Source of the DNA: Armatimonadota bacterium
GTDB lineage: Bacteria > Armatimonadota > Hebobacteria > GCA-020354555 > CP070648
Direction of reading: 5' to 3'
DNA length: 64,000 nt
NCBI GenBank assembly: GCA_020354555.1
Contig: CP070648.1
Location: 945,536-1,009,535 of the forward strand
Part shown: positions 33,668-47,505 of the stretch, piece by piece
Numbering within the stretch: the stretch's first letter is position 1
Layout: each line of letters opens with the position of its first letter
Notes under the pieces: generated by a model
Database searches by the model: none
What the model was told of the DNA's origin: nothing
What the model saw: only the letters and a program-made list of their open reading frames with translations
Translations under genes and position numbers: made by a program

Positions 33668-34828
33668 CTATTCCGTTTCGAGCACCTTGAGGGCGGCCTC
33701 GGCCGTGCGAATCCCGTGGCGCGCCGCCTCGGCGTCCTCGCCGGCCTCGAACTGCTGATAGTACCGCCTCAGGCTTTGGCGATACGCCGTTGCGGCGTCC
33801 GCCGGGCGGTTCTCCTTGTAGTAGAGCCACCCCATTTCCTGATAGACCTCAGGCGAAGCTTGCCCATCATCAGACGTGACACGCTCGTAGATATCGAGCG
33901 CGCCTTTGATATCGCCGTCGAAAAAGCGAACGCGGGCAGCCGTGGGTGTCGGCTCGATGCCGGCCGCCGAATCAGCCGGCGCCGGTTCGCTCACCGCCTC
34001 GGCCGCAGGCACCGTGCCTCGAACGATGAATGCTTCCGGCGTCGGGATGGTAACCGTTACGACCGGCGAGGGCGCGGCAGTTATCTCAGCCGTCGGGGTT
34101 TCCTCCGGCTCCGGTAGCCGCTCCGGCGGCTCAACACGGGCGGGCAGCGCCTCAGGGGCAGTGGGCGCGAAGCCCGGCGCGCCGGGCACTCCGGCGGTGA
34201 GCGGAACCTGCGGCTCAGGTGCAACGGGTTCGGGCGCGGGGTATTCCGGGGCCGGCGCGGCGGTTGCCGCCCGCTGCTCCTGCACCGGAGCAGTGCCCCA
34301 GTTCCGCCACGTCATGACTGCGAGCACCGCGAGAACTGCCGCGCACACGGCGGCGAGCGACCACAGCACGACGTGGGTCCGCGGCGCGGCGGGCACAGGC
34401 GGCGGAGCGGCGGGAGCCGCGGGTATCGTCGCGGGCGCGGGTGCTTCAGGCGGGCGTGCGGCTTCGACCGGCGGGGTCGGGGGCGAGACCAGTTGCTGAA
34501 GGCTTTCGCGATCCGCCACGCTCTCCGGGCTCAGGCGCAAGGCGGTTTCGTACGCTTCTATCGCCTGTTCGCGCTGCCCGGCCCGCTCGTACAGTATGCC
34601 GAGCAGTGAGTAGGCCGACGTGGAATCGCGCTTGACGCTGAGAGCGCGCTTGCACGCGACGATCGCCTCCGCGAGCTTGCCCTCTTCGCTGAGCCGGAAG
34701 GCTTGTTCGAGGAACTGGCGCGCGCGTTCCTCATCGCTGGGTGGGGTGGGGGAGTCGAAGCGGGTGCCGCAGTCCTGGCAGAATGCGCTGCCGTCGGGGT
34801 TCTCGACGTCGCACTTCGGACATCGCAT
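33668..34828 (-). CDS. Zinc-ribbon, TPR and membrane-anchored protein
   Basis: A 386-residue protein. It opens with a zinc ribbon, MRCPKCDVENPDGSAFCQDCG (two CxxC pairs within 24 residues). Two TPR units follow at about residues 36-105, then a Pro/Ala-rich linker, a single membrane helix at about 150-170 and a long Pro/Glu-rich stretch. A last TPR-like pair lies at 300-375. The ATG at 34828 directly begins the zinc ribbon; a GTG four codons earlier is less likely. Such proteins link cytosolic ribbons to periplasmic repeats, and no specific function is known. Confidence 0.75.
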   Translation of the reverse strand: MRCPKCDVENPDGSAFCQDCGTRFDSPTPPSDEERARQFLEQAFRLSEEGKLAEAIVACKRALSVKRDSTSAYSLLGILYERAGQREQAIEAYETALRLSPESVADRESLQQLVSPPTPPVEAARPPEAPAPATIPAAPAAPPPVPAAPRTHVVLWSLAAVCAAVLAVLAVMTWRNWGTAPVQEQRAATAAPAPEYPAPEPVAPEPQVPLTAGVPGAPGFAPTAPEALPARVEPPERLPEPEETPTAEITAAPSPVVTVTIPTPEAFIVRGTVPAAEAVSEPAPADSAAGIEPTPTAARVRFFDGDIKGALDIYERVTSDDGQASPEVYQEMGWLYYKENRPADAATAYRQSLRRYYQQFEAGEDAEAARHGIRTAEAALKVLETE

Positions 34829-34899
34829 GGCGGGCGCCACCTTCTATCGAGGTTCGTGTATTGGGCAAGGACACCGCAGGCGCCGCGGCCGCCCCGAAC

Positions 34900-34957
34900 G
34901 AACCTCGTCCGGAAGAGTCTTCGGGTATTAACGGCGCTGCGGTAATACACGAGACTC
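34900..34957 (+). repeat. 58-nt conserved hairpin repeat, copy B
   Basis: This is the plus-strand copy of the repeat at 27360-27417 (minus). It begins with the same 20 bases and has the hairpin CGGGTATT-14 nt-AATACACG (one mismatch in the stem), ending CGAGACTC. Differences from copy A fall mainly in the loop and at two stem positions; one is a G-T to A-T pair change that keeps pairing. It sits between hisG and the zinc-ribbon TPR gene. Confidence 0.8.
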
Positions 34958-35015
34958 CATGGGTTGTCTTACCCGCCGCGATCTGCCGCCGAAACGCGCG
35001 GCGGGCTGGGCCATG

Positions 35016-35885
35016 CTACGGTATGACCTTATTCAGCGGATACTCGATGATGTCCTGCGCCCCCGCGCGCTTGAGTTCGGGGATTAGGTCGCGCACGCGC
35101 GCCTCGTCGGCCACGGTCTCGACGGCATGCCATCCCCCGTGCAGCAGCGAAGACACCGTGGGCTCTTTCATGGCGGGCAGCAACTTGAGTACGGCGTCCA
35201 GGTTCTCGTTGCTGACGTTCATCTTGAGCCCGACCTTGGCCTCCGCCTCCAGCGCCCCTTTGAGAAGCACGGCGAGGTTGTCAACCTTGGCCCGCTTCCA
35301 GGTGTCGCCCCAGGCCGCGGGGTTGACGATGAGCTTGGTGTTGGTTTCCAGGATGGTATCAACGATGCGCAGGTTGTGCGCGCGGAGCGAGCTGCCGGTC
35401 TCGGTGAGATCTACGATGGCGTCCGCGACCTCCGGCACCTTGACTTCCGTCGCACCCCATGAGAATTCGACGCGCGCCTTGACCCCGTGTCGTTCCAGGT
35501 ATTGCTCGGTGACGCGCACGAGTTCCGTCGCTATGCGCTTGCCCTGCAGGTCGGCGGCGGCATTGATGTCGCTGTCGTGAGCCACCGCGAGCACCCACCG
35601 CGCGGGCGCCGCGCTCTGCTTGGAGTAGATGAGGTCGGCCGCCTCGACGACGTCCGCGCCGCTCTCGAGCACCCAGTCGAGCCCGGTCAGCCCCGCATCG
35701 AGCACTCCGTCCCCGACGTACCGCGGGATTTCCTGCGCCCGGAGCAGCAGGCAGTCGAGTTCCGGGTCGTCAATCGCAGGCACGTAGGAGCGGGCGGCGA
35801 TGGTCACATTGTACCCCGCGCGCTTGAAGAGCCTGAAGGTCGCCTCTTGCATGCTGCCGGCCGGCAGCCCCAATCGCAGCGCCAC
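35016..35885 (-). CDS. hisG: ATP phosphoribosyltransferase, long form
   Basis: HisG joins ATP and PRPP in the first step of histidine synthesis. The protein has 289 residues, the length of the long, self-regulated form. The catalytic part includes LRLGLPAGSMQEATF, DAGLTGLDWVLESGA and the PRPP loop region AIVDLTETGSSLRAHNL. The C-terminal regulatory ACT-like domain includes VGLKMNVSNENLDAVLKLLPAMKEPTVSSL, so HisZ is not needed. The start is GTG 35885, eight bases after AGGAGG. No other his gene is in the window, so it is separated from the pathway. It lies 262 bases downstream of rpoC on the same strand. Confidence 0.95.
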   Translation of the reverse strand: MALRLGLPAGSMQEATFRLFKRAGYNVTIAARSYVPAIDDPELDCLLLRAQEIPRYVGDGVLDAGLTGLDWVLESGADVVEAADLIYSKQSAAPARWVLAVAHDSDINAAADLQGKRIATELVRVTEQYLERHGVKARVEFSWGATEVKVPEVADAIVDLTETGSSLRAHNLRIVDTILETNTKLIVNPAAWGDTWKRAKVDNLAVLLKGALEAEAKVGLKMNVSNENLDAVLKLLPAMKEPTVSSLLHGGWHAVETVADEARVRDLIPELKRAGAQDIIEYPLNKVIP

Positions 35886-36147
35886 CTGATGTGCCTCCTT
35901 CCGCCGGGATAACGAAGACGTACGGGCTGCAAGCAAGCCCGGAATCAAGCCAAGAACGGCGTCGCGGCCGAGATCCTCCGAGCGCTTCGCCCGTGCGAGC
36001 GGATCCCGCGATGTGCCGCGCTATGCAGCCCCGCGCAGTACGGGAGGGCAACCCCGGATGGCACACGGAGTCGCAGCTTCGTCCCGACGACTTTCCATGA
36101 CTCGGCCCGACGCGGCGTGGCGGGCGCGCCTCAATCGCAAGCACCCG

Positions 36148-41010
<4,863 letters not shown>

Positions 41011-41042
41011 TGCGCTGCCCTCTCTCGCCGCGTGGCGGCAAA

Positions 41043-44000
41043 CTAAGCGGTCTCTTCCTCGGCCTCTTCCAACTCGACCGCGCGCTCGTCTTCGCTCTCG
41101 ACCTTGACCTGGAGCCCGAGGCTCTGCAGTTCCTTGATCAGGATCTTGAAGGACTCCGGTATGCCCGGCTCCATGATGCTCTCGCCCTTGACGATCGACT
41201 CATAGGTCTTGACTCGTCCCATGACGTCGTCGGACTTGATGGTGAGGATCTCCTGCAGCGTGTGGGCGGCGCCGTACGACTCCAGCGCCCACACCTCCAT
41301 CTCGCCGAAGCGCTGCCCGCCGAACTGCGCCTTGCCCCCGAGCGGCTGCTGAGTAACCAGCGAGTACGGCCCCGTCGAGCGCGCGTGGATCTTGTCCTCC
41401 ACCAGGTGCACCAGCTTCATCATGTAGATGTGACCGACGGTGATCGGCTGGTTGAACCGTTCACCGTTGCGCCCGTCGAGCAGCCAACTCTTGCCGGTGT
41501 TCTCGTCAAACCCCAAGCTGTCGTTGAGGCGCTGCAGGATCCGGTCCGCGACGGCGGCCGCCTTATCGGCGGGAGAGCGGTGCTCGGCCCAGGCCTCGTC
41601 GCTGAAGGCGAGCCGCTCGGCCACCCGTTCCAGGTCGTCCGCGGAGCCGGCGAGGTGATCGCGCAGCGCCGCGAGCGACGCGTCGGCCGCTGCGCGCTCG
41701 TTGTACCAGCCGTCGCTGATGCCGAGGTCAACCGTGGCATACTCGCGCAGCTCGTGCTTGCGCAAGTTGTCCGCCACCTGCGCGAGGTAGTCGAGGATCT
41801 CGCTCTCGGGCGCGCCCTGGAACACGGGGTTCTCGAAGTGCCACCCCAGCTCTTTGGCGATCAGGCCCAAGTGAGTCTCCATGATCTGCCCGATATTCAT
41901 GCGCGACGGCACGCCCAGCGGGTTGAGGATGATATCCACCGGCGTCCCGTCCGCCAGGAACGGCATGTCGGCTTCGGGCAGAATCTTGGCGATGACGCCC
42001 TTGTTGCCGTGCCGCCCCGCCATCTTGTCGCCCTCCATGAGCTTGCGCTTCTGGGCGACATACACGCGCACCATCTGGTTGACGCCCGGCATCAACTCGT
42101 CGCCGGTCTCGCGCTGCAGCTCGCCGCCGCAGCGCTCGCAGTAATGGCGATGCTGCTCCTTGGAGAACTGGTGCTCGGCCCCGCACTTGGCGCAGCGGAA
42201 CTTGAGCCGGCTGAAGCGCTTGACATCTACCACCTTCCCCGACTCCCCGTGCGGTACCCGCAGCGACGTGTCGCGCATCTCGGCCGCCTTCTCGCCGAAG
42301 ATCGCGCGCACCAGCTTCTCCTCCGAGGTCAGCTCCTCTTGACCCTTCGGGGCAACCTTGCCGACGAGGATGTCCTCCGCCTGCACCTTCGCTCCAATGC
42401 GGATCACCCCGTCCTCGTCCAGGTCGCGCAGCACGTCTTCGCCCACGTTGGGGATGTCGCGGGTGATCTCCTCCGGCCCGACCTTCGTCTCCCGCGCCTC
42501 TACTTCGTACTTCTCGATATGGATCGAGGTGAAAACGTCGTCGCGTACCAACCGATCGGCGACGACAATGGCGTCCTCGTAGTTGTAACCCTCCCAGGGC
42601 ATGAAGGCGACCACGATGTTGCGCCCCAGCGCCAAGTAGCCCTGGTCGGTGCACGGGCCGTCAGCCAACACCTGACCCGCGCGCACGAAATCGCCCTGGC
42701 GCGCCGTCGGCTTCTGGTGAATGCAAGTCGCCGCGTTTGAGCGCATGAAGTTGAACAGCGGGTAGGTATCCACCGTGCCGTCCGCCCGCTCCACCTGCAC
42801 CTCTTTCGCGGTGACGGACTTGACCCGCGCCGCCTCCTTGGCCAGCACGACGCAGCCCGAGTCGCGCGCCGAGCGCTCCTCCACCCCGGTCATCACCAGC
42901 GGCGCCTCCGAGCGCAGCAGCGGCACCGCCTGGCGCTGCATGTTTGCCCCCATCAGCGCGCGGTTGGCGTCGTCGTTCTCCAGGAACGGGATGAGGCACG
43001 CCGCGACGCTCACAATCTGTTTGGGCGACAGGTCCACCAGGTCTATCTCCTCCGGCTCCACCTGGGGGAATCCGTTGCGATGGCGTACGCTCAAGCGCTC
43101 CCCGACGATCCGGCCGTTCTCCATCGGCACGGTTGCAGGGGCGATGCGGTACTGGTCTTCCTCATCCGCCGTGAGATAGACGATCTCGTCCGTCACCACG
43201 CCGTTCCTCACCCGGCGATACGGCGTCTCGATGAAGCCGTACGCGTTGAGGCGCGCGTAGATCGCCAGCGCCCCGATGAGGCCGATGTTCGGCCCTTCCG
43301 GCGTCTCGATGGGACAGATCCGTCCGTAGTGGGAATAGTGAACGTCGCGCACCTCGAGCTTGGCGCTCTGGCGGCTCAGCCCGCCGGGGCCGAGCGCGCT
43401 CAGGCGCCGCTTGTGCGTCAGCTCCGCAAGCGGGTTCGTCTGGTCCATGAACTGCGACAGCGCGCTGGAGCCGAAGAAGCTCTTGATCGCGGCCGAAATG
43501 GGCTTCGTGCTGATGACAGCCTGCGGTGTCACCTGCTCCGGGTCGAGGCTCGTCATGCGCTCGCGAGCGATGCGCTCCATGCGCAGGAAGCCGAGCCGGA
43601 ACTGGTCGCGCAGCAGCTCGCCGACACAGCGCACGCGCTTGTTGACCAGGTGGTCAATCTCGTCCACCGACGCCGTCTCGTCCCCCTCGCTCAGGCGCAC
43701 CATGTAGCCGAGGATCGCGATGATATCCTCTTTCGTCAGGGTGTGGACTTCCTCGGGCAAGTCGAGGCCGAGCTTGCGGTTCAACTTGTACCGGCCGACC
43801 CGCGCGAGGTCGTAGCGGCGCGGATCAGCGAACAGCGCCTGGAGCCGCCCGCGCGCGATCTCCGGCGTCGCGGGGTCGCCCGGCCGCTCGCGGCGGTAGA
43901 TGTCGAGCAGCGCCGATTCCTCGTCGTGGGCCGGGTCCCGCTCCATCGTGTTGTCAATCAACGGGTGCAGGCGCGCCACCTTGTACGTCTTGCGCCGCAA

Positions 44001-44792
44001 GGCCGCGGCCAGGCTCGCCATGTCCTTGTCCATGCGCTGCGCGGCTTCCGCCACCACCTCGCCGGTGCGGGTATCCACGAGGTCCTCCCACGGGCGGCGG
44101 CCGGTGAGTTCCTCGGCGCTCGGCTCGGTCAACGTCTCGGGCTCGCCGAACACGTGCATCAGTTCGACGTCGGTCGAGACTGCCAGCTTGGCACTCGCGC
44201 GGGTCATGCTGATGCCGCTCAGGGCGCGCAGCAGTGTCGTCGCCGGGAACTTGTGCGCTTGCCCGACCCGCACCGACACTACCTCATTGGCGTCGGTGTC
44301 GAAGTCGAGCCACGAGCCCTCGGACGGGATCACCTGCGCCGAGTAGAGGATGCGGCCCGAGAAGTCAATCGCGTCCTTGAAGTAGGCGCCCGGCGATCGC
44401 GCCAGCTGGCTCACGACCGCGCGCTCGGCGCCGTTGATCATAAACGTGCCGTTCTCCGTCATCAGCGGCAGCTCGCCGAGGAAGACCTCCGATTCCTTCA
44501 TCTCCCCGGTGCTGCGGTTGAGCAGTCGCACCACGATCTTGAGCGGCGCCTCGTACGTGGCGTCGCGGTCGCGGCACTCAGGAATCGTGTACTTCGGTTC
44601 GCCCAGGTAATAATCGTGGAAGGAGAGGGACAGGTTACCGGTGAAATCTTCAATCGGCGAGAAGTTGTCGAACAGTTCCCGCAGGCCGTCCCTGAGGAGC
44701 CATTGGTACGAATCGAGTTGGACCTCGATCAGGTTCGGGGGTTCGGTAATCTCGACGTAGCGTTTGCGTGCCTCTACGGGCTGCAAAAGCAT
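41043..44792 (-). CDS. rpoB: DNA-directed RNA polymerase subunit beta with zinc-ribbon insertion
   Basis: RNA polymerase beta, 1249 residues. The rifampicin-pocket segment [18 protein letters not shown] with SALGPGG has the usual sensitive-type residues. The [14 protein letters not shown] and [13 protein letters not shown] motifs are present. Between VVDVKRFSR and [10 protein letters not shown] there is an insertion with Cys867-x2-Cys870 and Cys885-x2-Cys888, a zinc ribbon absent from E. coli beta. The leader has AGAGGTG eight bases before the ATG. A consensus promoter lies about 130 bases upstream; the usual rplKAJL genes are not adjacent in this window. Confidence 0.99.
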   Translation of the reverse strand: MLLQPVEARKRYVEITEPPNLIEVQLDSYQWLLRDGLRELFDNFSPIEDFTGNLSLSFHDYYLGEPKYTIPECRDRDATYEAPLKIVVRLLNRSTGEMKESEVFLGELPLMTENGTFMINGAERAVVSQLARSPGAYFKDAIDFSGRILYSAQVIPSEGSWLDFDTDANEVVSVRVGQAHKFPATTLLRALSGISMTRASAKLAVSTDVELMHVFGEPETLTEPSAEELTGRRPWEDLVDTRTGEVVAEAAQRMDKDMASLAAALRRKTYKVARLHPLIDNTMERDPAHDEESALLDIYRRERPGDPATPEIARGRLQALFADPRRYDLARVGRYKLNRKLGLDLPEEVHTLTKEDIIAILGYMVRLSEGDETASVDEIDHLVNKRVRCVGELLRDQFRLGFLRMERIARERMTSLDPEQVTPQAVISTKPISAAIKSFFGSSALSQFMDQTNPLAELTHKRRLSALGPGGLSRQSAKLEVRDVHYSHYGRICPIETPEGPNIGLIGALAIYARLNAYGFIETPYRRVRNGVVTDEIVYLTADEEDQYRIAPATVPMENGRIVGERLSVRHRNGFPQVEPEEIDLVDLSPKQIVSVAACLIPFLENDDANRALMGANMQRQAVPLLRSEAPLVMTGVEERSARDSGCVVLAKEAARVKSVTAKEVQVERADGTVDTYPLFNFMRSNAATCIHQKPTARQGDFVRAGQVLADGPCTDQGYLALGRNIVVAFMPWEGYNYEDAIVVADRLVRDDVFTSIHIEKYEVEARETKVGPEEITRDIPNVGEDVLRDLDEDGVIRIGAKVQAEDILVGKVAPKGQEELTSEEKLVRAIFGEKAAEMRDTSLRVPHGESGKVVDVKRFSRLKFRCAKCGAEHQFSKEQHRHYCERCGGELQRETGDELMPGVNQMVRVYVAQKRKLMEGDKMAGRHGNKGVIAKILPEADMPFLADGTPVDIILNPLGVPSRMNIGQIMETHLGLIAKELGWHFENPVFQGAPESEILDYLAQVADNLRKHELREYATVDLGISDGWYNERAAADASLAALRDHLAGSADDLERVAERLAFSDEAWAEHRSPADKAAAVADRILQRLNDSLGFDENTGKSWLLDGRNGERFNQPITVGHIYMMKLVHLVEDKIHARSTGPYSLVTQQPLGGKAQFGGQRFGEMEVWALESYGAAHTLQEILTIKSDDVMGRVKTYESIVKGESIMEPGIPESFKILIKELQSLGLQVKVESEDERAVELEEAEEETA

Positions 44793-44926
44793 AATTGGGC
44801 ACCTCTTGCAGACGTGGGGTTAAGTGAGCCTGTTAAACGGCGTCGCCGCTCATCCTAGCGCCCTGCCGCCATGGCCACCCAGCCGCGGAACGGCAACGGC
44901 TCAAAAGACCTTCCGCATGAATCTTT

Positions 44927-44955
44927 AGTATATTCCCCCTTGCCGCTCCTGTCAA
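44927..44955 (-). promoter_or_regulatory. Consensus sigma70 promoter of rpoBC
   Basis: On the minus strand TTGACA (44955-44950) and TATACT (44932-44927) are separated by exactly 17 bases. The -35 box is perfect and the -10 box has one mismatch. A start near 44920 gives a leader of about 128 bases before the rpoB ATG at 44792. This is the best promoter match in the window and suggests strong independent expression of rpoBC. Confidence 0.85.
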
Positions 44956-45130
44956 CCCTCCTCGCCGCCTATTCCCAGGCTGACCATGCACGAGCGCCGG
45001 GAAGAGCTCGATGGAGCGACGTCACGGCGCTTCGGTCGAGGCCCCTCCCCCGGCCCGTAACGCCGGTCCCACCTGTCCGACTCGAAGGGCGACAGCCGAT
45101 CCCGTGGCCCGGGCGGCGGAAACGGCACGA

Positions 45131-45343
45131 TTACCCGGAAGCGGGCTTGCGCTTGCTCTTGGGGATACGTCGGCCCGTCTGCTCGCCGGCCCGACACCGG
45201 CCGGCGCGGCCTCGCGCGGGGCTGCCATCCTGGCGTGCCTTACGCTGGATACTGCGATTCCAGTGGGCCTCAAACGCTTTCGAGATCTCGCGCTGCGAAA
45301 GGGCCCGGAACTGTCCTCGCCGCCGCTTGGGGGCACTCGACAT
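45131..45343 (-). CDS. Possible small basic protein upstream of rpoB
   Basis: A 70-residue open frame starting MSSAPKRRRGQFRALSQRE with a helical middle (ISKAFEAHWNRSIQRKARQ) and a Lys/Arg-rich end. Third-position GC is high as in neighbouring genes, but the ribosome site (AAGGTCTG) is weak and no family is recognised. It reads toward rpoB but ends about 180 bases upstream of the rpoB promoter. It may be an unannotated small nucleic-acid-binding protein or chance. Confidence 0.3.
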   Translation of the reverse strand: MSSAPKRRRGQFRALSQREISKAFEAHWNRSIQRKARQDGSPARGRAGRCRAGEQTGRRIPKSKRKPASG

Positions 45344-45577
45344 CACAACGCAGCAGACCTTGGTCGGGGACTGCGGGCCAACCACGAATGCTAGCATATT
45401 CCGCGACCGGCGGCAACGGGTCGCGCAGTCCCGGTGTCGTGACCGCGGCACATTGCGGCGATCATCCCGGCTCGGGCGCGCGTTGACTGCCTCGCGGCGC
45501 GGCGGCGCGCCGCTGAAGGCACCGGGTGTCGCGCGTCGAACCCCTTTTCAGCGCGCGTTGCGCCTGGCGAGGTTGTG

Positions 45578-47359
45578 ATGATTCTCCCGAATGTGTGGGG
45601 CGGTGGCCAGCTTTTCGCGTTTTCCGGCATGGAAGGCGAGACCGGCTGGCCCGGCTCGCTCGTCGCCGTGACTCTCGAAGACCGCATCGGACTCGACTTC
45701 TACAGCGGACGGCGTCCCCGATTGTGGGTGGTGCTGGAGGCGAAAGCCACGCTCTGTGACGGCACGCCGCAGGCCCCTTTCGGCTCGCTCAAGCCCACCG
45801 TTGTTGCGAGTGACGTCGTCGTTGTGGACGTGGAGGCGGTCCGCGGAAGCGGGTGTCGCATCCGCATGGTCTGCACCGACCGGGCGGGAGTGCTGGGAGA
45901 GGTCACTCAGCAGGGCGCCGGCGTGCGCGTCTATCTCGCGCTCGATCTGTCGCCGCCCGGGAGGGACACGGACGGCGGGAGCGCCGGAGACGTGGTTGTC
46001 GCCGCCGAGGGCGCGCCGGTTCACGCCAAGTGGCTTGCTCCCGGCCAGCGCGCTTTCGAGTTGCGCCGGCCCCAGGGCCGGTTCGCCGTGGCGATGGAGA
46101 CCATGCCGAGCGGCGCGGCGGACACCCTCCAGGCGATCCTGAGCCAGGACATGGACGAACTGTGCGCCGCGCGGATGGCTTTCTTCGAGCGCCCCCCGGC
46201 CCTGCGTGGCGCGAGCGAAAAGCGCCAGCGGGCGTTCGCCAAGGCCTTCTCCGTGCTCAAGGTTAATGTCGAGAGCCCGCAGGGGGCGATACCGGCGCGC
46301 TACGGGGTGCCCGACCGGGCGCCGCATCGGTGGATGTGGCTGTGGGATACCGCCTTCCAGAGCTTCGGGTACGCGCGGCTCGACGCGGCCCTCGCGCGGG
46401 AGACACTCCTCGCTGCGCTCAGCAAGGTGCGTGATGACGGCTTCCTGCCGCATCGCATGACGCCCGACGCGGCCGGCGATTCCGACATCACCCAGCCGCC
46501 GGTGCTGGGATGGGCAGTCTGGTCGCTCCATCAACTCGAGCCAGACCGGGACTTCCTCGAGCGCGCCTACGAGCCGCTCAGCAAGTACCTGAAATGGGAC
46601 CTCGGGAACCGCGATCGCGACGGCGACGGGTTGCTTGAATGGGCGGCGTCCGACGAGTCAGGCATGGATAACAGCCCGCGCTTCGACGACGGCGTGAGGT
46701 CCGCGGCCGTGGACCTGAACGCATTTGCGGCGGCGGAGGCCGGCTTTCTGGCGGAGATTGGCGCCGCGCTCGGCCGGCCGGCAGACGCCGAGGCCTGGCG
46801 CGCGGAGCGACAGCGCCTCGCAACCGCGGTCGAGGCCGCCTTGTGGTGCGAGGAAGACGGGATGTACTACGACCGCGTCCCGGGCGGCGGCTTCGTTCGG
46901 GTCAAGACCTGCGCGGGCTTTGCGCCGATGTTCGCCGGGATCGCTTCGGCCGAACGGGTGAGCCGGCTGGTCGAGCGGCTGATCGATCCCGCGCAGTTCT
47001 GGCCGGCGTTTCCGGTACCCAGCGTCGCTCTGGACGAGCCGAGTTTCACCGATGACATGTGGCGCGGGCCGACGTGGCCGAGCTACAACTACCTCATTGT
47101 CCAAGGCCTGAAACGTTACGGCCACGACGATGTCGCGGCGGATCTGGCCGAGCGCTACCTGGACGAGGTCACGAACTGGTACACGCGCGAAGGCGCGTTC
47201 TTCGAGTTCTACGACTGCGCGGGCCGGACGAGCCCCCGGCGGCTGCACCGTAAGGGCCGCCAGCCGACACATCGCTCGGGCGGCATCCCGGTGGTCACCG
47301 ACCTCAACTGGTCCGCCGCCGTCTTCGTGGCCCTCGCAGCGGAGAAGTACGAGGCTTAG
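45578..47359 (+). CDS. GH63-like (mannosylglycerate hydrolase-type) glycosidase
   Basis: A 593-residue cytoplasmic protein with an N-terminal beta domain (residues 1-200) and a C-terminal alpha/alpha-toroid of the GH63/GH37 clan. Conserved toroid segments are HRWMWLWDTAFQSFG (about 245), ESGMDNSPRFDDG (about 358, with the general-acid aspartate region), DDMWRGPTWPSYNYLI (about 490) and VTDLNWSAAVFVAL at the end. This pattern is that of mannosylglycerate/glucosylglycerate hydrolases and GH63 glucosidases, so the substrate is probably a small glycoside or compatible solute. ATG 45578 follows GCGAGG; a GTG just before is possible. Confidence 0.85.
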   Translation: MILPNVWGGGQLFAFSGMEGETGWPGSLVAVTLEDRIGLDFYSGRRPRLWVVLEAKATLCDGTPQAPFGSLKPTVVASDVVVVDVEAVRGSGCRIRMVCTDRAGVLGEVTQQGAGVRVYLALDLSPPGRDTDGGSAGDVVVAAEGAPVHAKWLAPGQRAFELRRPQGRFAVAMETMPSGAADTLQAILSQDMDELCAARMAFFERPPALRGASEKRQRAFAKAFSVLKVNVESPQGAIPARYGVPDRAPHRWMWLWDTAFQSFGYARLDAALARETLLAALSKVRDDGFLPHRMTPDAAGDSDITQPPVLGWAVWSLHQLEPDRDFLERAYEPLSKYLKWDLGNRDRDGDGLLEWAASDESGMDNSPRFDDGVRSAAVDLNAFAAAEAGFLAEIGAALGRPADAEAWRAERQRLATAVEAALWCEEDGMYYDRVPGGGFVRVKTCAGFAPMFAGIASAERVSRLVERLIDPAQFWPAFPVPSVALDEPSFTDDMWRGPTWPSYNYLIVQGLKRYGHDDVAADLAERYLDEVTNWYTREGAFFEFYDCAGRTSPRRLHRKGRQPTHRSGGIPVVTDLNWSAAVFVALAAEKYEA

Positions 47360-47505
47360 CTCGATCGCGCCGCGCGCGATTCCGGAGCGCGGCTTGACCG
47401 CGCCAATGACTGCATTATTCACATCCTGCGCCCGCGCCCGGCGAAGGTGATGCGCAGATCCGCGCACGTGCCACAATCTGCCCGCGCGGGAATGGAGAAG
47501 CGACG

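Larger units (their letters stand above)
44793..45577. other. Gap between rpoB and the GH63-like gene
   Basis: These 785 bases separate two divergently read genes. They contain the rpoB promoter and leader (44793-44955) and one weak small minus-strand open frame (45131-45343). Longer open frames on the plus strand through this stretch have Arg/Pro-rich products with no family-like segments, and I reject them. Confidence 0.5.

Noticed and set aside
43080..44858. Long plus-strand open frame opposite rpoB
   Set aside because: High GC and codon bias of rpoB leave the opposite frame open. The product has no recognisable motif.
44871..45578. Plus-strand 235-residue open frame in the rpoB upstream gap
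   Set aside because: The product is Arg/Pro-rich with no motif, and it runs through the rpoB promoter.
45578..46534. Minus-strand frame opposite the GH63-like gene
   Set aside because: The plus strand has clear GH63/MGH motifs and a ribosome site. The minus frame is a shadow.
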